Part shown: piece by piece, positions 1 through 10,219 of the stretch
How the letters are laid out: each line of letters opens with the position of its first letter
Numbering within the stretch: the first letter of the stretch is position 1
DNA from: an uncultured Arenicella sp.
Lineage (GTDB): Bacteria; Pseudomonadota; Gammaproteobacteria; Arenicellales; Arenicellaceae
DNA length: 48,007 nt
Direction: 5' to 3'
Assembly (NCBI GenBank): GCA_937918955.1
Contig: CAKZRZ010000194.1
Coordinates: 1-48,007, forward strand
Translations under genes and position numbers: made by a program
Notes under the pieces: generated by a model
Database searches by the model: none
The model's input: only the letters and a program-made list of their open reading frames with translations
What the model was told of the DNA's origin: nothing

Positions 1-605
1 GAGTTAACGACATACTTTCCATAATCGCCTGCGTCGTACCAACCTTTCGACGCCGATAGCTTAGTGCCCGTAGGCCGTTGTTTACTCGCTGCCGATTCGT
101 GCACTTTTACACTGGTATCAAGGTGGCCCGCTGGCCGCGCAAATTTGCCACCATAACGTTCACTGATCGCCATGCCAGATCGATTAAAATAATACGACTT
201 AAGCGCCGCATCATGAACGCCAAGCAATGGCTGAGACGCAATCTCAAAAGAATGAGAGCGAACCGATTCAGAGGTTTGAATATGATATGAGCCAGACGCC
301 TTGAGCTCAGAAAAGTCTGCCTGCTGAACCGTTTCTCCAGAGTACTGCCATTTAACAGCTTTGCTAAGCGTTTTGCTGAGAACAACCTTATTCGACCGCG
401 AGTCGATCACTTGAAACGAAGTCGAGCTGCTTTGCGCATCTTCAAGCGGAACAATAGCAACTTTCTTGCTACTAGGGCTATAACCGATTTGATTAAGCTT
501 AATCGTTTGCGCCGAGCTGTTAAACACGACGCTTAAGCCAGCGCCGAATACCAGCATAAGTTTTCTTGCCAGCTTGGTGATAGAGATGATCTGAGCTAAT
601 TTCAT
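1..605 (-). CDS. Glycoside hydrolase family 9 (endoglucanase-like), N-terminal part only, runs off the window edge
   Basis: Open minus-strand frame from ATG at 605 to the window edge: MKLAQIISITKLARKLMLVFGAG...AQTIKLNQIGYSP... (CelD_N-like Ig domain) then GWYDAGDYGKYVVN, the GH9 DAGD motif. Absent from the ORF track because it has no stop in the window. Confidence 0.85.
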   Translation of the reverse strand, partial: MKLAQIISITKLARKLMLVFGAGLSVVFNSSAQTIKLNQIGYSPSSKKVAIVPLEDAQSSSTSFQVIDSRSNKVVLSKTLSKAVKWQYSGETVQQADFSELKASGSYHIQTSESVRSHSFEIASQPLLGVHDAALKSYYFNRSGMAISERYGGKFARPAGHLDTSVKVHESAASKQRPTGTKLSASKGWYDAGDYGKYVVN

Positions 606-668
606 TTGGCATACTCCTACGATAAACCGTATTAGTTATTCCTCATCTCTCGAGCAACTGTAACGTAT

Positions 669-1427
669 TTACCGCTCGCTGAAAACCTCATTTATCCAAT
701 GACCAATATCTTCGATCTGCGGCATGATCACTTGATGCTCCATAGGGTAGGTTTTCCACTTGATGTTGTAACCCAGTTCACTAAGCACATCTACGCTACG
801 CTTACCCATAGCCAAAGGTACTACCGGGTCGTGCGTTCCATGACTAGCAAAAATAGGTGTGTGCTGATTGGCCTCGTGTTGCTCTGCTTGAGTATCGCCG
901 TCAAACGGTAAATAGGTTGATAAAGTCAACAAGCCTGCAAGCTTATGTTGGCTTCGAACTCCTGTGAAATAGGTGACCGCCCCTCCCTGCGAAAAACCTG
1001 CCAAAATAATATTCTCGCTAGGTATGCCGGCGTTGATTTGTTGCTCAAGCATATCATCCAACATGCTTTGCGACTCTTTCATGCCCACCGCATCTTGCTT
1101 GTCTTCAATGCTAACCCCTTTGATGTCATACCAGCCTGGCATACGCATACCACCATTGATGGTAATCGGCCGATCAGGAGCCTGAGGAAAAATAAAACGA
1201 ATGGTTCGGCTTTTAAGTAAGCCCAGCTCTGGCACAATCGGCGGAAAATCATTGGCCGATGCGCCAAGGCCATGCAACCAGATTATCGCATGCGTGGGAG
1301 TACCGTCGCCGTGGACGAGTTCAATAGTGTCTTTAGGGTATGTCATGGCAATCGAGCTCATCGAGCAAAAAATTAGTGTGAAACTGAAAGCAAGTACTAG
1401 AGCCAGTGATTTTTGCTTCGTTTTCAA
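669..1427 (-). CDS. Phospholipase/carboxylesterase family alpha/beta hydrolase, exported
   Basis: Signal peptide; IIWLHGLGASANDFPPIVPEL, GFSQGGAVTYF nucleophile elbow, SHGTHDPVVP, catalytic His near C-terminus. Confidence 0.85.
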   Translation of the reverse strand: MKTKQKSLALVLAFSFTLIFCSMSSIAMTYPKDTIELVHGDGTPTHAIIWLHGLGASANDFPPIVPELGLLKSRTIRFIFPQAPDRPITINGGMRMPGWYDIKGVSIEDKQDAVGMKESQSMLDDMLEQQINAGIPSENIILAGFSQGGAVTYFTGVRSQHKLAGLLTLSTYLPFDGDTQAEQHEANQHTPIFASHGTHDPVVPLAMGKRSVDVLSELGYNIKWKTYPMEHQVIMPQIEDIGHWINEVFSER

Positions 1428-1441
1428 TGTGTGATATCCGC

Positions 1442-2728
1442 TTAGCGCTGGAGTTGGCGTGCCAACATCACTGCGGCCAATTTGGTTCTAGCAATCAAGC
1501 TCTGTACGGTTGATTCTTCTCGAGATGAATGAGCGCCTTTACCATCCATGCCTAGACTATCGACAGTGGCTAATCCAACCCCTTGAGCGATAGAGCCATC
1601 GGTGCCGCCGCCCGAATAACGTGTACCAACAATTGGCTCGCCGATTAGCTCAGAAAGCGCCATCGCTTCAGCAATAAGAGCATCAACCTTTGGGTTTTCT
1701 GGCTTAACCGGGCGATGCAGCACTGCCCACGATTCAACCTTAGGCAATTCGGGGTACTTAGGGTTACTCACCACGGTTTTCGAGGCGATGCGTTCGATAT
1801 CTTTTTTCAATCGCTCGCCATCTTCTAACGCTGGAAAGCGCATATCAATGTAAGCATCAGCACAGCCTGGCACGGTATTTCTTTTCTCACCGCCGCTGAG
1901 AACGCCCGTATTAACGGTTACCTTGCGCTCATAGTCGGTCAGCTCTTCAACAGCGATTACTTTGTGAGCCATCTCAAGACTCGCCGACACGCCCTCTTGA
2001 TGCGCACCACCAGCATGCGACTCTCGGCCAGTAATACGCAATCGAGCTTGGCCTAAACCTTTGCGCGCGCGGGTTGCTAAGTTGTTATAGGTACCTTCAT
2101 ACACCAAGCCAACATCGTGTTGTTTTGCCAGCTCTTCTATCAGCGCGCGTGAGCCTAAAGAGCCGATTTCTTCGTCGCTATTAAACAATACAGTCAAGTT
2201 TGAATCGTCAAGCAAGCCCTGAGCATGCAACGCTCTGAGAGCATTGATCATAATCACAATGCCGCCTTTCATATCCGCCACGCCAGGGCCTTTAAGTACT
2301 CCGTCGTCCATGATTTTCAGGGTTTGAAACTCATCGTCCTTAGAGAATACTGTGTCCATATGGCCATTCATTAACACTCGGTTCTTAGCGCTACCCGTTC
2401 GAGTAGCCACCAGGTGATCGGCTATCTTGATTTGACCACCTTGGCAACTAAGCACATCAATTGGCTCCGATGAGTGCGTCGTGATCTTAAAACCAAGTTT
2501 TTTCAAATCGCCGGCTAGGATATTTCGATAACGATCTAGGCCAGCAATGTTAGCAGTGCCGGTATTAATCTCAACGTGCGTTTTTAGCTCATCTAAAATA
2601 TTACTTTTGCGTTGCTCCACCCAGTCAATCAATGCTTTTTCTTGCGTAGTCAGACTAGTGCTTTGAGCCATAACTGGAGACATCAAACACAAAGATAGGC
2701 AAGCGCCAACTATCGAACGTTTCAACAT
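1442..2728 (-). CDS. M20 family metallopeptidase (glutamate carboxypeptidase-like), exported
   Basis: Signal peptide; NGHMDTVF, GVADMKGGIV, NSDEEIGS, GGGTDGS motifs of M20 peptidases. Confidence 0.88.
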   Translation of the reverse strand: MLKRSIVGACLSLCLMSPVMAQSTSLTTQEKALIDWVEQRKSNILDELKTHVEINTGTANIAGLDRYRNILAGDLKKLGFKITTHSSEPIDVLSCQGGQIKIADHLVATRTGSAKNRVLMNGHMDTVFSKDDEFQTLKIMDDGVLKGPGVADMKGGIVIMINALRALHAQGLLDDSNLTVLFNSDEEIGSLGSRALIEELAKQHDVGLVYEGTYNNLATRARKGLGQARLRITGRESHAGGAHQEGVSASLEMAHKVIAVEELTDYERKVTVNTGVLSGGEKRNTVPGCADAYIDMRFPALEDGERLKKDIERIASKTVVSNPKYPELPKVESWAVLHRPVKPENPKVDALIAEAMALSELIGEPIVGTRYSGGGTDGSIAQGVGLATVDSLGMDGKGAHSSREESTVQSLIARTKLAAVMLARQLQR

Positions 2729-2810
2729 TGTTAACTCAGGTTTTAGAATGACGATTACTCGTCTTAGTTAAATTCAGTTTTTAGATTCGGTTCAATAAAA
2801 CCTGAACGAT

Positions 2811-5378
2811 CTAAGACAAAGGTTTAAATTTCGCCACTAACATCGGCAACATAATTAGATTGGCAATAAGCGCGGTGATCATCGCCAAGGCTGTAAGAAC
2901 ACCGAAGTACATGGTTGGCACAAAGTTTGAAAAAACCATAATCAGAAAGCCTGCGGTTATTACCATTGTGGTATAGAACATGGCTTGACCGACATTATTA
3001 GTAGCCTCGAATATCGCAGCTGTGTCATCACTTTTTACTGCCATTTCATTGCGAAAACGATCAATAAAGTGAATAGAGTTATCCACCGCTATACCAACAC
3101 TGATTGCCGCAATAGTAATCGTCATTAAATCTAAAGGTATGCTGAACACGCCCATAATGCCGAGCACCACACCGGCTGAGAATACATTTGGAATAATAGT
3201 AATTAGGGCTAGTTTAAAGCTGCGAAAAAGCACCATAAACATCAAGAAAATCACCACAAATACAGTTCCTAGAGTGAGGATTTGCGAGCTAAAGAGCGAG
3301 TTAAGCATATTGTTATAAAACACCAACAAACCAGAGATATGAATTTGCTCAGTATCTAAACCATGCTCGGTGATCAATAGCTCACGGATATCCTCAATTA
3401 ACTGATTGCGATCAAGGCCCTTAGATGTTTCGAATACGCGAATATTAATATGCAGCTGATTACCATCTTCAGAAATATACGGTTTAAACAGCGTTTGCTT
3501 ATTCTCATCAGACAAGACATTGAGCATGAAACTCAAATCAATATTGTCCATCGGCTTTGCGTCTTTCAAACCGTCGAACACACTCATGGTGGTCGCCAAA
3601 CTCATTACTTTGCCCGTCTCTGAAAGCTCATCAAGAGATGTTTGAATGGCTTGAATTTTACGAATGCCTTGTTCATTAAACCAATAAGAGGTGGCAACTA
3701 GATTACCGCTATCAGCTTCATCCTCGAACTCATCAAATTCGTCAAAATCATCGTTTGACTCTTCGTCAAAATCGTCAAAGAAGTCATCATCGTCACTAGG
3801 CGCAAGCTCCTCTTCGGCGACTTCTTCAGTTGCTACATCTGTTTTTTCGAAGAAGCTTTTTGGCGCATCGATAATGATGTTTAGCGGCGTTGTTCCACCT
3901 AGCTTCTCATCAATTTCGACCATGCCTTGATAGATTTCGGTGCTAGGTTTGAAGTAATCAATAAACCTGTTTTCAACAGTTAGGTTTGCCATGCCGTAGG
4001 CGCCAATTGCGCCGACCAAGACAAAGAAGATCGTCACAATAGTGCCTTTTCTGTGCAGGCTTTGTGCACCGTTTAAAATCACTTTGCTAATCGCATCTTT
4101 GTTAGCTGAAACCTGCCTCGGCTTCATGAAAATAGTTAGCGCCGGAAACACAACAAAGGTGGTAACAACCGCGACGATAATACCGAGACACATAATCCAA
4201 CCAAAATCGATAACTGGCCTAATACCACTAACAATCAAAGAGGCAAAGGCGACGATTGTAGTCAGAGCGGTGTAAATACAAGCAATGAATTTTGATCGAA
4301 TGGTTTGGCTAAGTAGGCTGCGTTGATCAAGGCTTGGGTCCAATTTTGCAAGCTCTCTGTAGCGCACGATTAAGTGAATATTCAGCGAAAGAGTAATGAT
4401 CAATAACAAGGATAAAAAGTTTGACGAGACCACCGATATTGGCCAATTCAGAAGGCCTAATAAGCTAACCATGGTGTAGCCCGTTACCGCACAAGTAAGC
4501 AGAGGCATAACGACCCAACCTAATTGCCTAAAGGCAATCGCCAGAATAAAAACGATCAGCGCTAACGAAGCTAAGCCGAATGTTTTAAAGTCAGAATTAA
4601 TAAAGCGAACCGAATCAGCAACAATCATAGGCAAACCGCCTAAGAACAGCTTGGCATCGGCTTGATAGGGCTGCATGATGCCGCGCACTTGATCTATGAA
4701 CTCGCTCTGCTTGGCTTTGAAGGCATCGTCTTTGCTTTGATACTCTAAAGAGATTGCCTCTAACTGGGCAGATTCTTCGACGCTTAATTCACCTTGTTCG
4801 CGCTTTAAACGCAATGCGTTTCGTTGATCGAGTAAATCTGATAATTCAGTATTTCGCTTTAGAGCAACTGCGATCGCGGTGGTGCTGAAATCGCCGCTGA
4901 CTAATAAGTCTTTGTATAAATCACTATCTCTCAGTTCCTTTTTCGCCAGCTCGCGGTCAGTTTTATCGTCCAACAAGGTTTGCGTTGAACTGGCGAGCTC
5001 ACCTAACGTCACTGGCGGGCTTTGAGTAAGCGGCACATCAATAATCGAAAGCACTGAACTAACAGGCTCTAGAACACGTAGCTCATCGCTCAGCTTTTTA
5101 ATCTTGGCTAAGGACTCGTCGGCAAAGAGGTCACCTTTAGGCGCATAGGTCAAAATCAGCAGGTCTTCGCCGCTGTATTTTGTCACCACGTCGCGAAAGT
5201 ACTTAAGTGACTTGTCATTCTCGAGCACTAAAGAATCAGAAGACGTATCTAAACGAAAGTCATCCAAATAAGGCCAGAGCAGCGCTAAAAGAAAAGCAAC
5301 AAAAATCAATACCCATTTCGAGTGTTTGAAAACCAGCGTGTCATAGAGCGAATTTGAATTAGACTGAGAATGGGACAT
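2811..5378 (-). CDS. RND/MMPL superfamily transporter with an acidic periplasmic-loop insertion
   Basis: 855 aa; N-terminal TM, two TM clusters, GIAVDNSIHFIDRFRNE motif; D/E-rich stretch in the second large loop. Confidence 0.85.
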   Translation of the reverse strand: MSHSQSNSNSLYDTLVFKHSKWVLIFVAFLLALLWPYLDDFRLDTSSDSLVLENDKSLKYFRDVVTKYSGEDLLILTYAPKGDLFADESLAKIKKLSDELRVLEPVSSVLSIIDVPLTQSPPVTLGELASSTQTLLDDKTDRELAKKELRDSDLYKDLLVSGDFSTTAIAVALKRNTELSDLLDQRNALRLKREQGELSVEESAQLEAISLEYQSKDDAFKAKQSEFIDQVRGIMQPYQADAKLFLGGLPMIVADSVRFINSDFKTFGLASLALIVFILAIAFRQLGWVVMPLLTCAVTGYTMVSLLGLLNWPISVVSSNFLSLLLIITLSLNIHLIVRYRELAKLDPSLDQRSLLSQTIRSKFIACIYTALTTIVAFASLIVSGIRPVIDFGWIMCLGIIVAVVTTFVVFPALTIFMKPRQVSANKDAISKVILNGAQSLHRKGTIVTIFFVLVGAIGAYGMANLTVENRFIDYFKPSTEIYQGMVEIDEKLGGTTPLNIIIDAPKSFFEKTDVATEEVAEEELAPSDDDDFFDDFDEESNDDFDEFDEFEDEADSGNLVATSYWFNEQGIRKIQAIQTSLDELSETGKVMSLATTMSVFDGLKDAKPMDNIDLSFMLNVLSDENKQTLFKPYISEDGNQLHINIRVFETSKGLDRNQLIEDIRELLITEHGLDTEQIHISGLLVFYNNMLNSLFSSQILTLGTVFVVIFLMFMVLFRSFKLALITIIPNVFSAGVVLGIMGVFSIPLDLMTITIAAISVGIAVDNSIHFIDRFRNEMAVKSDDTAAIFEATNNVGQAMFYTTMVITAGFLIMVFSNFVPTMYFGVLTALAMITALIANLIMLPMLVAKFKPLS

Positions 5379-5525
5379 AGTGATGCTATTTTGATGAACT
5401 TAGCCGTGCTTTCAACGACTGGAGATTTGCTTCTAGGATAACTAATCTAGCGGCAATTGTCTGTGCTACTAGGCTAACAGCTTTAAGGTGTTTAATCGTC
5501 TAAACCGGACACCCTGAAAAACTAA

Positions 5526-5556
5526 AAGCCACCAGAGGCACTGCTTCTGGTGGCTT
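5526..5556 (-). terminator. Rho-independent terminator downstream of the YceI gene
   Basis: AAGCCACCAGA...TCTGGTGGCTT stem; read on the minus strand it is followed by TTTTAGTTTTTC. Confidence 0.75.
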
Positions 5557-5600
5557 AACTAGCTCATCAGCGGCTTAGGCTGATGAAAAATAGTGATGCT

Positions 5601-6230
5601 TTATTTTTTTAAAAACTCGCCTTCAATTTCAACGGCAACTTCTGCACCAATGTTTGGCGCGTATTTACTTAAACCCCATACAGTACGATCAATAGTGGTT
5701 TTAGCTGAAAAGCCTACAAGTGGCACTTTGGCAAACGGGTGCTGAGGCGTAGCGCCATTTAGCGTAGCATCTAGCGTTACCGGATGTGTTTGCCCCATTA
5801 AGCTAAGATCACCCTCGATAGTGAAATCAGAGCCATCTAAGGCACTTACTGAAGTCGCTTTAAACGTAATTGATGGATGATCGCCGGACTTAAACCAATC
5901 TTGAGCCAACTTAGCATTAAAGTCCTCTTTCTCAGGATTTGGGTAATCGGTATCTAATGAGTCGACTTTGATTTCAACATCTACCGAGCTCTTCTCAAAA
6001 TTTTTGCTATCAAGTTCAAGTTTCGCATCGAAGTCATTAAACCTGCCCACATAAGTTGAAAAGCCAAAATGGCTAACTTTCCAAATCACGCTCGCGTGAG
6101 TTAAATCGAGGCTATAAGTGCCCGAAGGAATGCCTTCGAGTGGGTTTTCTTGGGCGTTTGAAACTTGAACTAGGGCTAATGCCGCAACGGCCGTGACCGA
6201 AGCTCGTTTAAGTGATTTAAGAAGTGACAT
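5601..6230 (-). CDS. YceI family exported protein
   Basis: Signal peptide; GTYSLDLTHASVIWKVSHFGFSTYVGRFNDFDAKLELD typical of YceI. Confidence 0.92.
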   Translation of the reverse strand: MSLLKSLKRASVTAVAALALVQVSNAQENPLEGIPSGTYSLDLTHASVIWKVSHFGFSTYVGRFNDFDAKLELDSKNFEKSSVDVEIKVDSLDTDYPNPEKEDFNAKLAQDWFKSGDHPSITFKATSVSALDGSDFTIEGDLSLMGQTHPVTLDATLNGATPQHPFAKVPLVGFSAKTTIDRTVWGLSKYAPNIGAEVAVEIEGEFLKK

Positions 6231-6381
6231 AGGGGCGTATCCTTATTTTTCAGGTTAAATAGTATGCATAGTGTAATCGGCTTCGATGAAGTAATAGTAG
6301 AAGCCGACATTACGAAAACTTTAAGACCTAAACAAATTAGCTAAGATATTAGCTAATTGATGGCCTTAATACCCCTATTCT

Positions 6382-8181
6382 CTAGTGCCCGATAAAATCT
6401 TCAGCCTCTAGATTAAAACAAGTATCGTCTAGTGACGCTACCAAGTCGAATTTCGACAAGGCCTTTGGCAGCTCGTAGCGAAAAAAGAATCTACAAGCTG
6501 ATAGCTTGCCGCGATAGAACGCAGCATCGCTGGCTTTGCCTTCTTCTTGACCCTTGGTTGCGGCCACTGCTTGCTTTAACCACATCCAAGCAATAACCAC
6601 ATGCCCCATAGCATCTAAAAAGATCGTTGCGTTCGCTAAAGCCAACGATGGATCCTTGGCTGTACTAACCGACTCCAGAGTGCTTTGCACCGACTGCATC
6701 GCCTCACCTAGGTCTTGGCAGTAGCTAGACAAATCGGCATACGCGCTGGCCTCACCGATGGTGGCAGTAATTTCTTTTGATAAGGCTTTTAAGGCCGCAC
6801 CGTCAGCCATGCGTACCTTACGCCCCATGATATCCAAACCGTGAACAGCATGCGTGCCCTCGTGAATATGGTTCAATCGATTATCGCGATAATAGCGTTC
6901 TACTGGGTACTCACGTGTATATCCATAGCCACCCAATACTTGAATCGCCAATTTATTGGCTTCAAGGCAAAACTCAGACGGCCAAGACTTACAAATAGGC
7001 GTTAACAACTCTAATAAGAGAGTGGCGTGTGTCTTTTCTTCTTCAGTTTGGGCAGTAGCTTGTTGATCGAGTAAGCGCGCTGAGTACAACATCAACGATT
7101 GTGCGCCTTCAACAAATGCTTTTTGAGTCATCAACATACGTTTGACGTCGGCATGCTCAGAGATCATCACCATCGGCGACTCAGGATCTTTATTGGTCAA
7201 ATGACGACCTTGTGGTCGATTTCGAGCGTAGTCTAGTGAATAGAGGTAGCCACCAAGCCCAATAACCGTAGCCGCCATACCAACGGCGATTCGGGCCTCA
7301 TTCATCATGTGGAACATATTCGCTAGCCCTTGATTCTCACCACCAACGAGGTATCCAATGGTGTCGCCACTTTCGCCAAAATTAAGCAAACAATTGGTGG
7401 TGCCCTTGTGCCCCATCTTGTGATTTAAACCGGCTAAAGCAATATTGTTAGATTCTCCGATAGTGCCATCATCATTAACACGATGCTTAGGCACCAAAAA
7501 TAGAGAAATACCTTTAACACCAGCAGGGCCACCTGGAATTTTAGCAAGAACCATATGCACGATATTATCGGTCATCTCATGGTCGCCACCTGAGATCCAC
7601 ATTTTGGTGCCTGTGATTTTATAACTACCGTCTTCTTGAGGCTCGGCTTTGGTGCGAATATCAGCCAATGAAGAGCCAGCTTGCGGCTCAGACAAACACA
7701 TAGTGCCATACCAATCGCCTGCTACCATATTTGGCATGTACTTAGCTTTTAACTCATCAGAACCGCAAGTATTGAGCATATTTGTCGCGCCTTGAGTGAG
7801 AAAAATATAGTTACTCACCGATGTGTTTGCGGTAACAAACATTGAGCTTAGTACTTGATGCACAACCCAAGGTAGTTGCATTCCGCCCATGTCATAATCG
7901 TAACCACTGGCAAATAAGCCCGCTTCTTTATAAGCACTAAGCGCTTCTTTTACTTCAGGAATAATTTCAACTTTACCGTCTACATACTTAGGCTCGTTCT
8001 GATCAAGATGGCCAGCAAATGGTTGGAAAATATCTTCAGCAAGCGATTGCGATAAATCTAGAATTGCCTCAATTGACTCACGATCATAGTCACCATAACG
8101 ATCAGTTTCGAGTAATTGCTCAAGCTTGTGAGTTTCATACATTAAAAAGTCGAGATCACGGCGATTGACAATAGTGGACAT
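6382..8181 (-). CDS. Acyl-CoA dehydrogenase (large, ~600 aa, DmdC/AcdA-like)
   Basis: CLSEPQAGSSLADIRTKAE, GTKMWISGGDH, GGYGYTREYPVERYYRDNRLNHIHEGT. Confidence 0.88.
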   Translation of the reverse strand: MSTIVNRRDLDFLMYETHKLEQLLETDRYGDYDRESIEAILDLSQSLAEDIFQPFAGHLDQNEPKYVDGKVEIIPEVKEALSAYKEAGLFASGYDYDMGGMQLPWVVHQVLSSMFVTANTSVSNYIFLTQGATNMLNTCGSDELKAKYMPNMVAGDWYGTMCLSEPQAGSSLADIRTKAEPQEDGSYKITGTKMWISGGDHEMTDNIVHMVLAKIPGGPAGVKGISLFLVPKHRVNDDGTIGESNNIALAGLNHKMGHKGTTNCLLNFGESGDTIGYLVGGENQGLANMFHMMNEARIAVGMAATVIGLGGYLYSLDYARNRPQGRHLTNKDPESPMVMISEHADVKRMLMTQKAFVEGAQSLMLYSARLLDQQATAQTEEEKTHATLLLELLTPICKSWPSEFCLEANKLAIQVLGGYGYTREYPVERYYRDNRLNHIHEGTHAVHGLDIMGRKVRMADGAALKALSKEITATIGEASAYADLSSYCQDLGEAMQSVQSTLESVSTAKDPSLALANATIFLDAMGHVVIAWMWLKQAVAATKGQEEGKASDAAFYRGKLSACRFFFRYELPKALSKFDLVASLDDTCFNLEAEDFIGH

Positions 8182-8542
8182 AATGCTTCCTTTTACTAAT
8201 TAGGATTAATTGGTGAGAGTAGTGGATTAACTCTCAATATAGCGTCATTTTACGCGCTGTCACAATTTTCAGGCTATGACATTTCATTTTAAATTATGTG
8301 CCTTTCGCTCAAATGAGGAGGTTACGCGATGCCCTAAATTCAGATTAACAAAACTCTCCTCGAATTTGGTTGACACGCGCTAGTTTAACAAACACACTCG
8401 AGGCATGAATCAGATTAACGTAAAGCAAACAACTTCATCTCGCCGGTGCATTACTGTGGCCGCGATTTGCCCTTGTGTGCTGAAGACGGTGTGGAAACCA
8501 TCGCGCTGCGTGTTTTGATTTAGTTTAGGTTATACAAACTTT

Positions 8543-8581
8543 AAAAAAGCCGCATTTTCGATAAAGAGTGCGGCTTTTTTT
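8543..8581 (+). terminator. Rho-independent terminator (bidirectional hairpin)
   Basis: AAAAAAGCCGCA TTTTCGATAAAGAG TGCGGCTTTTTTT. Confidence 0.8.
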
Positions 8582-8681
8582 ATGGCTGCGCCTCCAAACA
8601 AAAGCCGCGTCTCAAACCCTAAGTTAAGTACCTTAATACAGTTGAGAACTGAGATATGGTCATCAAATATGGACAACAACA

Positions 8682-9638
8682 ATGAATAACACTAAGCAGC
8701 AAGCAAGCATCAAGGCCGAATCTAGTTTTAGCTTAGATAAGCTTGCAATCCCTATTTCGTTTATTGTGGTCCTTCTCATTTGGACAACAACGCCATTGGC
8801 GATCAAATGGAGTTCGGTTGACGCACCAATGACCAGCGCTACCTTAAGGATGTCGATTGGGTTTGTGTTTTGTGCCTCAGTTATATTGGCAATGAGCTTC
8901 GGAAAGAATAGACAGGCTTTCCAGATGGACGCGGCCGCGCGCAAAGTTTACATAGTTGGCGGCCTATCGATTTTTATTTGCATGACCTTGTTTTACAGCG
9001 CGGCTCAAAAGATTCCATCAGGCTGGGTCGCGGTACTGTTTGGTCTGTCGCCATTGGCAACTGGGCTTTTTTCGGCCTTCGTGGAACCTGAAACAAAGCT
9101 AACGCCTAGCCGAATCATTGGGCTAATGCTGGGCTTAGGCGGCCTTTACTTAGTATTTTCTGCTGGTTTAAATTTTGCAGACGCTTCAATTGACGGCGTA
9201 ATTTTCGTGCTGATAGCCGTAATCATATCGTCGGGGTCGTCTGTAATAACTCGACAATTGGTTAAAGGCATGAGCCTGCCTGGGATGCAGATCACCACGG
9301 GCAGTTTAATCGTCGCGATTCCGTGCTTTATTGTTTCAGTATTGCTTCAAGAACCTGAGCTTAATTTTGATTTCACTCCAACTGCATGGCGAGCGATCTT
9401 ATATCTAGGCCTAATCGGTACTGGCGTTGGCTTCACCTTGTACTACTATCTGCTAAAGCATGTTAGTGCCAACCGCTTGTCACTAATCACCTTGATTACG
9501 CCGATTTCAGCACTGTCGGTGGGCAGCTGGCTAAACAACGAGCCACTATTACCAGAAGTTTGGATGGGTGCTATCTTGGTTTGCATTGGGCTTCTAATGT
9601 ATGAATTTAAACCGAAACTTGGTTTACGAAGACTATAA
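8682..9638 (+). CDS. DMT superfamily transporter (EamA family)
   Basis: Ten hydrophobic segments; FSLDKLAIPISFIVVLLIWTTTPLAIKWS, duplicated EamA pattern. Confidence 0.9.
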   Translation: MNNTKQQASIKAESSFSLDKLAIPISFIVVLLIWTTTPLAIKWSSVDAPMTSATLRMSIGFVFCASVILAMSFGKNRQAFQMDAAARKVYIVGGLSIFICMTLFYSAAQKIPSGWVAVLFGLSPLATGLFSAFVEPETKLTPSRIIGLMLGLGGLYLVFSAGLNFADASIDGVIFVLIAVIISSGSSVITRQLVKGMSLPGMQITTGSLIVAIPCFIVSVLLQEPELNFDFTPTAWRAILYLGLIGTGVGFTLYYYLLKHVSANRLSLITLITPISALSVGSWLNNEPLLPEVWMGAILVCIGLLMYEFKPKLGLRRL

Positions 9639-9650
9639 GGCAAACTCAAT

Positions 9651-10040
9651 TTAGTGGATATTTGTTCTCGAGATTTCTCGGCAATCTTTGTAGCAGTTTT
9701 TATGAATGAGCAGCGCTGAATAGGTTTCGATAGAACCACGATATAAAGCGCTATGTCGAGTGTCTGATAGTTTGGTTGCCAGTACTTTGCGCAACATTCT
9801 TTTGTGAATATTTTCTAAAGTTTCGCGCGCAGCGGCGGTATCGCCTTGGCGCTGATACAAGTCAGCGATGTTATGCCAGGTCACGACCAGTGCCGATACC
9901 GCTTCGTTAGCATCTTTCCAGGTTTCAAATAATGATTCAGCCTCTCGTTTCGCGGCTCGATACAAAGTGTCGGCGGCGTCAAGATCATCTGCTGCAAAGC
10001 GTTCATTACCTTTAACAATGTAGTTTTTCCATAGATTCAT
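9651..10040 (-). CDS. Small TPR-like protein of unknown function
   Basis: 129 aa; MNLWKNYIVKGNERFAADDLDAADTLYRAAKREAE...WHNIADLYQRQGDTAAARETLENIH resembles TPR helices. Confidence 0.65.
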   Translation of the reverse strand: MNLWKNYIVKGNERFAADDLDAADTLYRAAKREAESLFETWKDANEAVSALVVTWHNIADLYQRQGDTAAARETLENIHKRMLRKVLATKLSDTRHSALYRGSIETYSALLIHKNCYKDCREISRTNIH

Positions 10041-10219
10041 ATGTTTGTAATTACCCGAATATTTGAATTATTTAAACAAACGTTTTTCATTCACATTGCT
10101 TGAAAGAAGCAGTTGAAACTAACGTCAGCAATTGAACACAGGGCAAGCCACCCGCCACCAGTAAAATAGTGACAGGTGTTTTGCTTTTTTTATGGTTTAC
10201 GCCGTTTGGCTGGGCACAT

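Noticed and set aside
3691-3930. Ser-rich plus-strand ORF (79 aa)
   Set aside because: It is the antisense of the D/E-rich segment of the RND transporter; composition is explained by the opposite-strand codons.
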